Shown: piece by piece, positions 56,162 to 64,000 of the stretch | Position numbering within the stretch: position 1 is the first letter of the stretch | How the letters are laid out: every line of letters starts with the position of its first letter | Source: Ligustrum vulgare | Taxonomy: Eukaryota; Streptophyta; Magnoliopsida; Lamiales; Oleaceae | Length of the DNA: 64,000 nucleotides | Assembly (NCBI GenBank): GCA_963555705.1 | Contig: OY743189.1 | Coordinates: forward strand, 1,505,501 to 1,569,500 | Direction of reading: 5' to 3' | Position numbers and translations under genes: made by a program | The notes under the pieces: model-generated | Database searches by the model: none | Seen by the model: the letters and a program-made list of their open reading frames with translations, nothing else | What the model was told of the DNA's origin: nothing

Positions 56162-58181
56162 TGTGACGACCCGAATTCTCTTCCATTCGAGTGCCACTAA
56201 AAGTGACTCATATCATATTATCGAGACTTAAATAGTAATGTAAAATTATTCAAAAGAATAATTAGAATCCCATAATTTTATTTGTGAATAAAAATAGAAC
56301 ATAATTTTCTTACATAAAGTTCAACATAATTATCTCATCAATCTTAACCACTTTTGCCACTTCCATGTTGACCGCCTCGAACCTTCAATTATCTGAAAAT
56401 GGTAAATATCGTGGAGTGAGATTTATAAAATCCCAGTAAGTATACCAAGCATAAATTTTCTTTTGAAAGCATATGGATCATTTTCATCATAACATAGGAT
56501 AGGATCGAAATACTCATAAACATAGGGAGACACAAGAATTTTACCGAACTTAAATGGCAAGAATTCTTATGTGTAGCGCTACTAAACTCCGGTCCCCTTA
56601 GCATAATCATAAACATATCATATGGAACCCATAACAATCTTGTGAGATTGATTTCATAGCAATGATCCAAACATTTTCATAAAAACATAAGATATACTTA
56701 CTTGTCATAAAAACATACTTACTTTTCATAAAAACATAAGGTGTATTTACCTTTCATAAAAACATACTTACTTTTCATAAAAACATAAGATATACTTACT
56801 TGTCATAAAAACATACTTACTTTTCATAAAAACATAAGGTGTATTTACCTTTCATAAAAACATACTTACTTTTCATAAAAACATAAGATATACTTACTTG
56901 TCATAAAAACATACTTACTTTTCATAAAAACATAAGGTGTATTTACCTTTCATAAAAACATACTTACTTTTCATAAAAACATAAGATATACTTACTTGTC
57001 ATAAAAACATACTTACTTTTTATAAAAACATAAGGTGTATTTACCTTGCATAAAAACATACTTACTTTTCATAAAAACATAAGATATACTTACCTTTCAT
57101 AAAAACATACTTACTTTTCATAAAAACATAAGGTATATTTACCTTTCATAAAAACATACTTACTTTTCATAAAAACATAAGATATATTTACATTTCATAA
57201 AAACATACTTACTTTTCATAAAAACATAAGATATACTTACCTTTCATAAAAATTAAAATGAAGTGTAGTAGTAAATGGACCAAAACTTTCTTGACCACCT
57301 TGAATTTCTCTTACTTGTGGATTTTGTCAAGAGATTGGAAATAAGTGTATATGTGTAGAGTTGTGTGTAAAAGAGATGGGTTTAAATAGATGTATAAAGT
57401 TGGCATATTGTAAACATAATCATTCAATTCTATTAATTTTAACACATCCTTTTCTTAAAGTAAAGCACCATTCATATACTTTTCCATATTTATACAAATA
57501 TTATGCTCTTCATGATTATATATAATGGAGTCTTATCAATCATTCATATACTTTTCCATATTTATACAAATATTATGCTCTTCATGATTACATATAATGG
57601 AGTCTTATCAACCATTCATATACTTTTCCATATTTATACAAATATTATGCTCTTCATGATTATATATAATGGAGTATATAAATCATTCATATACTTTTCC
57701 ATTTTTTATACAAATATTATGCTCTTCATGATTACATATAATGGAGTCTTATCAATCATTCATATACTTTTCCATATTTATACAAATATTATGCTCTTCA
57801 TGATTATATATAATGGAGTATATAAATCATTCATATACTTTTCCATATTTATACAAATATTATGCTCTTCATGATTACATATAATGGAACCTCTCATGCT
57901 TGCATATATTTTCTTAATTTAAATAATAAAAGTAATTTTTGTACAAATAAATATTGGGATAACATTGAATTAAGTACTTAAACTTAATATACTTTAAATC
58001 AAGAGAATGGAGATATTTTTAGAAATTCGGAATTTAATTTAAAATCGAACGATCTCGATTATTTCTTGACTTGGCTATACGAATACGTCGTGGCGTTAAC
58101 TTAATAAAATGGGTGAAATAGTAGCGACATGATTTTCTATTAAAATAATTATTAATCGCGTAAAAATTCTTGGTCGCTACA
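56162..58181 (-). repeat. LTR C (5' LTR of the array)
   Basis: 2020 bp. Tandem arrays at 56673-57257 and 57469-57884. It differs from A and B at a few repeat units (e.g. CTTTTTATAAAAACATAAGG near 57014). Followed directly by TSD TGATC. Confidence 0.95.
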
Positions 58182-58212
58182 TGATCCAAGGTCTTACTAG
58201 ATTTTGTGGTCA
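58182..58212 (+). repeat. Tat 5' LTR, right end
   Basis: Starts with the TGATC target duplication and ends GTGGTCA, inverted relative to the LTR start TGACCAC at 42309. Confidence 0.8.
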
Positions 58213-58218
58213 ATATTT

Positions 58219-58236
58219 TGGCACCGTCTGTGGGAA
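58219..58236 (+). other. Tat PBS
   Basis: TGGCACCGTCTGTGGGAA, one G-to-A change from the TGGCGCCGTCTGTGGGAA site common to Tat-lineage elements. Confidence 0.85.
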
Positions 58237-58503
58237 TCCACACTTCTAACCACGAAATCATGTGGTAAAAAGCTACCCAAAGTCTTGAAAAATGCAGATA
58301 ACCTCTTAAAAAAGAGTGAAGAACCACAAAAAACATTGAAAAAAGTGAAGAACCTCTTGAAAAAGAGGGGAGAACCATTAAGAACCTTGAAAAAGGCTTT
58401 AAAACTTTGGAACATAAGTTTACTCACCTTGAAAAAGGTTTGAGACTTTGAAATATGAGTTTGACTACCTTAGAGAAAGGAAGGTGCAAAAATCACTATA
58501 GCC

Positions 58504-59880
58504 ATGAGTGAAAGTAATAATGACGTGAACCCCTGGAGAAAAAGAGACGAGCTATATAACGTCAATGAGGGAATGCACCCGCACAATCAGCATCAAAATG
58601 CTAATGAGAAGGTCCCTCAACGACCTCCTTGTAGGCATCAGAACAGGCATCTAATAGGAGATATGACTCGTATGACAGTCCAAATGATAGAAATGCAGAG
58701 ACAGCAGATTGAACAAATGCCTACCATGAATGCTTACATGGCAAGGGGATATATGGCAAATAATCCAATTGAGCCACCATACTATCCCCAGCCTCAGCTA
58801 CAATATTCATTTATGTTGTGGATATTGTGAGCTACTACCGGTACCTTTGGAAAACATCGAAGAGGAATTCATGTAGCCTCATGTGGAGGGCTCAGGGTAT
58901 GAAGCGCTGGAGTACTGTCCTCCTTAACATCATAGAGAGGCAACTCTGACAAGGTTCGACGGTGTTTTTAGCTGGATAGGAGGTCTCTGGTCTAGAAATA
59001 GACGGAGAGGAAGAGCTAAAGAAGCTTCCCTCAAACACAAGAGCCTAGAAATAGATAAGAGCGAAGAGTTGAGGTTCAACCGTAGAATAGAGTTCCTAGA
59101 AATAGATACGAAGAAGAGGCTGAAGAAGCCAACTCTTCCCAACATGAGCCTAGAAATAGGAGGGCTATAGAAGCCCACTCCCAAACAAATAGAAATCCAC
59201 ACAATTTCCTAGGGAAACAATATGGCCAAGCTTTATCACCCCGCAAAGTGAATCAGGCCCAAAGGCCATATGACCAAACTCACCACTATGGGGGTGCAGG
59301 GTCAGATAGTAATGAGAATAACAATGAACCTCCTTCGTACGAGATAGACAATGATAAGGAGATAAGCCCCCTCTCAAAGGACATATGGAGGTACCCAGTG
59401 CTAGCCAATTTTGAAATGCAGGAGATAACAAAGTACTCCGAAAGGGGTGACCCCAATGACCACCTCCTTAACTATCACTCCAGCATGGAGATGGCCAGAG
59501 TCACTCCAGTGATAATGTGCAAATCCTTTGCTTTGACACTTGAGGGTAGTGTCATACGATGGTACAAGAAACTCCCACCTTGCAGTATCCACAACTGGAG
59601 AGACTTGAAAATAGCCTTAAAAAATGGCTTTGTGTCCCCTAGGCTAGGGAAACTCTCCCTCCAGCGCCTATAAGATTTGAGACAGGGGTGGAACGAATCT
59701 CTAAAAGGCTATCTAGCCATTTTTACTGAGGAGATGCACAATTGTGAAGTGGTTCACACCCATTCCCATGGTCCAGGATCAAGCTATGCTACTGAGATTA
59801 TAGAGGCTATCCCCAACTTGCACTCTACCTTACCTCATGCCCCCCTCCCCCACTACCGCTCCGGAAGGTGTCGATGCTAA
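58504..59880 (+). pseudogene. Tat Gag (fragmented)
   Basis: An N-terminal ORF at 58504-58830 (MSESNNDVNPWRKRDE, Gln/Met-rich). The capsid-like gag domain is at 59248-59673 (ITKYSERGDPNDHLLNYHSS, MCKSFALTLEGSVIRWYKKL, NWRDLKIALKNGFVS). It continues in the same frame after a TAA at 59671-59673 as LRQGWNESLKGYLAIFTEEM. Several stops and frame changes between 58830 and 59248. Gag would package element RNA. Confidence 0.8.
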
Positions 59881-60313
59881 CAAAAGTGGGAAACAGCCGA
59901 TGACTGGAGCATATTGTGCGGAACATCGGTTTTATGAGCTTCCAAGGGAGGATTGCATAGATGTGCAGATGTTAGCAGAACAGAAGGCCAATGAAAGAAG
60001 GGGAGGCTATAGTACCCTGAACGAGGGAAGACCAAATAGGCCAAACGATCTGAGCTTAAATGGGATCGAGCAAAGGAGCAACAACGATACCCTTTGAGAG
60101 GAGGGAATAATGAATGCCGAAAGGAGCAAAAAGATTAAAGAAACACTACTCCAACACCTGACAAAAATGCTAGAGAGGAAGGACAAACAAGTCTCAGAAG
60201 AGGTACATAAGAGAGGCCAAAGAGCCCGCAAACGTGAATTACCACATGAACTCGCACCCTACGAGGACCTCGAGAATGGAGCCCATTACACTCATGCTGG
60301 ACGATGCGGTTAG

Positions 60314-60940
60314 GTGCATTTTTTGCAAAATGATACGCAGGTGATTCGAATGATAATTGCTAGAAATGGCCTGTCTACGATGTTGGTGGATGACGGAGCC
60401 TCGGTAAATGTGATTTACGGGGTAACCTATGATAAGATGAGAATCGATACACTAATCACTCCGGTCCCTAACCCCATTTACAGCTTCACTGGGGACTGTA
60501 TTGTGCCGAGATGATCAATAATCCCCATGCCCGAAGTAGGGAAAATGCCCAACGTATCCAGTATTCCAATAGAATTCCTAATTGTGGATAAAAATTCATC
60601 ATATCATGGTTTGATTAGAAGGCTTGGGCTCATTGACCTGGGATCCGTTACCCATATGAAGTACATTTGTATGAAGTTCCCAACGAAAAATGGGATAGCA
60701 ACTGTCCGAGGAAGCCAAACTAAATCAAGATCATGCTACACAAATGCGATTAGAAAGTTTCAAGGACGAACTATTAACATGGTCAGCGATGTAGCGATGA
60801 TAGATGCATACTCAGACCTAAAACGAATGTGTGACGAACCCATCATGGATAGAGATGTAGTTATGATGGACGAGGAGGATCTGATGGACTTAGATCCCAA
60901 AATGATGGGTTTAGACTGTTGTACCGCTCCAGCTAAATAG
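60314..60940 (+). pseudogene. Tat aspartic protease region
   Basis: TMLVDDGASVNVIYG at 60314-60514 is the Tat version of the protease active-site block. After a stop at 60512, the frame continues at 60527 with IPIEFLIVDKNSSYHGLIRR, then MKFPTKNGIATVRGSQ, usual between protease and RT in this lineage. Confidence 0.75.
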
Positions 60941-61129
60941 TTGGAGTGTTTTTCTGTTGATCCTACAGATCCAATGAAGGAATTACAGATAGGACAAGAC
61001 TTTGCATATGAAGTTAAAGGAGAGCTGAAAAGCTTTCTCAAAAAGAATCTCGATGCACAAAGACACGGTGGGAATAGATCCAAAAGTAGCTTGTCACCGG
61101 CTACAAATTGATCATAGTCACCCCAGACA

Positions 61130-61850
61130 TAGGTAGAAGAGAAGGCCCATGAGTCAGAGAAATACAAGGCCTTGAAAAAAGAGGTGTCGATGCTATTGAA
61201 AAATGGCTTCATAAGAGGATTCAGGTATCTGAAGTGGGTATGCAACCCAGTTTTGGTCCCCAAGCATAGTAGGAAGCTGAGAGTGTGCATCGATTTTTTA
61301 AATCTAAATCAGGCATGTCCGAAAGACAGTTTTCCGTTACCTCAGATAGATTAGTTGGTTGATTCAACCACAAGACATGCAATGCTAAGCTTCATGGATG
61401 CATACTCCGGGCATAACTAAATTCCCATACATGAATCTGATGAGGAGCGGACTTCATTTATCATGGATAAGGGGTTGTACTGTTACATGGCCATGCCCTT
61501 CGAAGTAAAGAATGCCAGTGCTACTTATCAGATACTGGTAAACCAGATGTTTGTGAAACAGCTAGGAAACACAATGGAGTTGTATGTGGATGACATGCTT
61601 GGGAAAAGCATGGAAGTTTTGAAACATGTTAAACACCTGGCAGAGACCTTCAATGTATTAAGAAAGTAGAGGATGATACTTAATCCTCTGAATTTTGCCT
61701 TTGGAGTGGGGTCAGAGAAGTTCGTTGGATTTATGGTTAACAGAAAGGGAATTGTGGCCAACCCAAACAAGATCAAGGCACTGCTTAAGATGCATTCTCC
61801 TCACAATCCCAAGGAAGTTCAGAGCCTGACCGGATGAGTGGCTGCTCTAA
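61130..61850 (+). pseudogene. Tat reverse transcriptase (broken)
   Basis: LRVCIDFLNLNQACPKDSFP (61172-61354), then after a stop the MDAYSG-like block, DKGLYCYMAMPFEVKNASAT and the catalytic YVDDM motif (61463-61669). The thumb/connection part LNPLNFAFGVGSEKFVGFMV follows after another stop. At least three in-frame stops. Confidence 0.85.
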
Positions 61851-61859
61851 GCAGGTTTT

Positions 61860-62250
61860 TCTCTTAATCCACCGACAAATGCTTACCTTTCTTCAAAACC
61901 CTCAAAAGACAAAACTGGTTCCTCTGGACACCGGAGTGCTAGGGGGCCTTCACAGAATTAAAAGCATTCTTGGGGCAAGCCCCGTTGTTGTCAAAACCGA
62001 TGGCCGGAGAGCATTTGTTCCTATATTTGGCAGTTTTGAAAGAAGTCGTGAGCTCTGTTTTAGTCAGAGAATAAAGTGGAGTCAACTCCCAATGTGCTAT
62101 GTTAGCAAGGTGCTTTTAGACGCAGAAACGCGTTATCCGGACATGGAAAAAGCTTGCTTGGCACTGATTACGTCGGCTCGTAAGCTCCAACCTTACTTCC
62201 AATAGCATACCATACAAGCACTTACTAACTTCCCCATGAGGGATGTTTGG
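61860..62250 (+). pseudogene. Tat RNase H (first)
   Basis: The ORF 61834-62205 contains PMCYVSKVLLDAETRYPDME and KACLALITSARKLQPYF, the Tat RNase H/connection signature, frameshifted at its start. Confidence 0.7.
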
Positions 62251-62388
62251 TAGAAATCAAATGCGTCCGAAAGATTGATGAAGTAGGCAGTGGGAATTAG
62301 TCAGTTTAACTTACACTTTTCACCTCGGACAGCTATAAAGGGCTAGGCACTAGTAGATTTCATAGCTAAATGCACTCATCCGCCAGAG

Positions 62389-62906
62389 GTGAAAATGGTT
62401 GAGAACAATGGAGATTTCCAAGAGTGGGGACTGTTCGTTGATGGATCTTCTACTGAGGGAAGATCCGGGGCCGGTGTAATACTCATAAGTCCTAAGAGGT
62501 ACAAATTGCATAGTGCGTTTCGGTTCGGCTTTCCATCAACGAACAATGTAGCAGAATACGAAGCACTCCTAGCTGACTTGAGCTAGCAATAGATCTAAAA
62601 ATCAAGGTCCTGAGGACGCACAGTGATTCTCAGCTTGTTGTCAGCTAAGTTAACGGGCAGTTTGCGGGCAAAGAGTCTACCATGGCGGCATACCTGAAAA
62701 TAGTGAAGGATTTGATGATTCACTTTGAAAAGTGTGAGCTAATACACATACCACGTTCTGAAAATATGAACGCTGACGCCTTGTCAAAACTGGCAAGTAG
62801 CAAAGACGCAGACCACTTGAGCATGGTTCCTATCGAGCACCTACTGGTCCTACCATTGAGCCAGGGGCAGAAGTGTTTTCCAATAGAAGAGGAACCTCTT
62901 GGATGA
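62389..62906 (+). pseudogene. Tat second (archaeal-type) RNase H
   Basis: WGLFVDGSSTEGRSGAGVIL then NNVAEYEALLADLS, with acidic residues D and E of an RNase H fold. It continues at 62682-62906 (HIPRSENMNADALSKLAS). An additional RNase H after the first is a hallmark of the Tat lineage. Confidence 0.8.
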
Positions 62907-64000
62907 CCCCAATCCTTTCTTATTTAAAGCACCAAATTCTACGTAGCGAGCTAGAGTCGGCTCGAAAGATGCTAAGGTACGTAGCCAACTTTGTCTTGAA
63001 AGATAGGGTACTCTACAAACGAAGTTACACTGCTCCGTTGTTACGTTGTACTAGGTCGGCGGATGGCAAATATGTAATGATGGTAATCCATGAAGGAACA
63101 TACAGGAATCATACAGGAGCACTATCTTTCGCATGAAAGGCCCTGAAACAAAGGTACTTACGCCAACAATATGGAAAGATGCTCGTGATTTTGTCCGCAA
63201 GTGTGACAAAAGCCAACGCCATGCTACCATACCACACCAACCTCACACGAGCTAAGAGTGGTGACCAACCCTTGGCTCTTCAAAAAATGGGGGATTGATA
63301 TTATTGGACCCATGCCCAAGGGAAGTGGGACTACTGTTTTGCTATCGTGGCAATAGATTACTTCACGAAGTGAGTAGAAGTAGAGCCACTAACGAAGATT
63401 ACCGAAGCTGACTTTTCCAAATCCATTTGGAAGAACATAATCTGCAAATTTGGTATTTCTCACTCCCTTGTAACGAACAACGCAAAGCAGTTCAAGAACG
63501 AGTTGATGAGTTATGCAAGGAAATGGGCATTTTCAAGTTATTCTCCTCTCCGTACCACCCCCAAGAAAATGGGCAGGTTGAAGCGGTGAACAAGACTATA
63601 AAGAATACGTTGAAAAGGAAGTTGGAGTCAAAGAAAGGCACTGTGTAGAAGAACTTCTTCAAGTCTTGTGGGCGCTTCGGACAACACCTTATACAGCCAT
63701 AGGAGAAACTCCATTCCCTCTTTCTTTTGGATCCGAGGCAGTATGTCCAATCGAAACCGGGGTCCCATCACCTCGGGTAATTCACTTTAACAAAGCAGAA
63801 AATGATGGAGCACAATGGGTAGGGCTTGACTTCCTATTGGAAAAAAGGAATGACTCTTAAATCGTGTTGGCTCGTTATCAAGAAAATATGGCACGATATT
63901 ATAACAGGAAAGTGAAGAGGAGGTCATTCAGAGTTGGGGACTTAGTCTTAAAGAAAGTACTCCTTTCAACTCAAGAACCTAGAGTAGGGACTCTGGGCCC
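62907..64000 (+). pseudogene. Tat integrase (incomplete, runs off window)
   Basis: The zinc-finger region is degenerate near 63090-63240 (CDKSQRHA). The catalytic core reads WGIDIIGPMPKGSG near 63288, a TNNAKQFKNE block near 63475 and PYHPQENGQVEAVNKTIKNT at 63550-63600, with frame changes between. The C-terminal WALRTTPYTAIGETPFPLSFG block is at 63666-63860. The last 100 bp (KVKRRSFRVGDLVL) is still element sequence. Confidence 0.8.

Larger units (their letters stand above)
42961..58181 (-). mobile_element. Tandem LTR array LTR-internal-LTR-internal-LTR carrying a LOG gene cargo
   Basis: Three LTRs of 2020 bp each (42961-44980, 49432-51451, 56162-58181) enclose two internal regions (44981-49431 and 51452-56161). 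The outer borders share one TSD, TGATC (42956-42960, 58182-58186), so it occupies a single target. Each internal region has a tRNA-iMet PBS at its right end and a TTTCGAGGACGAAA plus PPT at its left end, so element transcription is on the minus strand. Gag and pol are missing except for a short chromodomain tail. In their place is a plus-strand (antisense) cargo of about 2 kb with two ORFs, one of them an intact LOG. LTRs are nearly identical, so the structure is young. Confidence 0.93.
42309..64000 (+). mobile_element. Tat-lineage Ty3/gypsy element (incomplete, runs off right edge), split by the LOG-bearing array
   Basis: The 5' LTR starts TGACCACGC at 42309 and ends GTGGTCA at 58212, giving matching inverted ends (TGACCAC/GTGGTCA). 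It is interrupted at 42960/58182 by the LOG array, and its own length is about 680 bp. PBS TGGCACCGTCTGTGGGAA at 58219-58236 is the Tat/Retand-type site with one change. Gag, protease, RT, RNase H, a second RNase H and integrase follow on the plus strand. Stops and frame changes throughout show the copy is dead. The 3' LTR lies beyond 64000. Confidence 0.88.

Noticed and set aside
42961..58181. Two independent insertions of the LOG element side by side
   Set aside because: Only one TSD pair (TGATC) exists, at the outer ends, and the central LTR is shared.
58034..58443. ORFs across the LTR C / Tat junction
   Set aside because: They span the insertion boundary or are Lys/Leu-rich leader repeats of the Tat element.

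Overview
The window is plant nuclear DNA: AT-rich, intron-bearing transposase genes, and plant-specific retrotransposon lineages (Athila, Tat and Tekay-type Ty3/gypsy, Ty1/copia), a CACTA DNA transposon and Tourist-like MITEs. It is probably from an angiosperm with a large, repeat-rich genome, most likely a eudicot; I cannot name the species. I see no intact single-copy host gene, rRNA, tRNA or CRISPR. Almost everything is nested mobile DNA, and most borders can be fixed exactly from target-site duplications (TSDs).

Layout: (1) 90-10046, a minus-strand Athila element (1527-bp LTRs, TSD CGCGC) with broken gag-pol, inserted into the leader of a minus-strand Ty1/copia relic (PBS 10471-10481, LTR about 10484-11001). 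(2) 11002-14485, AT-rich DNA with an unidentified exon-like fragment, a short tandem duplication and a 956-bp solo LTR (12660-13615, TSD AAATA) carrying eight TTACGGCCGT motifs. (3) 14486-32845, an 18.4-kb CACTA transposon (TSD TCT). It has a TNP2-type transposase (31649-28423) and a second gene of Transposase_24 plus Ulp1-like peptidase type (28244-26022 continuing at 16199-15175). The second gene is split by a young Tekay-like LTR element (16200-26021, TSD GCATT). The CACTA is flanked by inverted arms (14219-14391 and 33794-34160); the right arm holds a 206-bp Tourist-like MITE. (4) 34161-42308, relics: a caulimovirid-like fragment, a DUF4283 zinc-knuckle ORF of LINE type, a profilin first exon with a stop codon, and a second, decayed TNP2 fragment on the plus strand. 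(5) 42309-64000, a plus-strand Tat-lineage element (dual RNase H) running off the right edge. Its 5' LTR is interrupted by (6) 42961-58181, the most unusual object in the window.

Object (6) is one insertion (single TSD TGATC) with three 2020-bp LTRs and two internal regions. It is a minus-strand Tekay-like element that has lost gag-pol and instead carries, antisense to the element, a roughly 2-kb cargo. The cargo encodes (a) a small basic protein with a C-x2-C-x4-C-x3-C cluster resembling the nucleic-acid-binding proteins of flexiviruses, and (b) an intact, intronless 217-residue LONELY GUY (LOG) cytokinin-activating phosphoribohydrolase. A TATA-like box precedes LOG and three tandem stem-loops follow it. 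The unit is present twice with identical LOG proteins. The internal DNA flanking the cargo is recognisably the same as internal DNA of the element at 16200-26021, so an 'empty' relative lies in the same window. This LOG-bearing LTR element is my candidate for the undescribed system.

No pathway is completed by neighbouring genes. The working parts are the LOG ORF, the accompanying Cys-rich ORF, and the cis signals (LTR, PBS, PPT) that would let the carrier be mobilised by enzymes supplied in trans.
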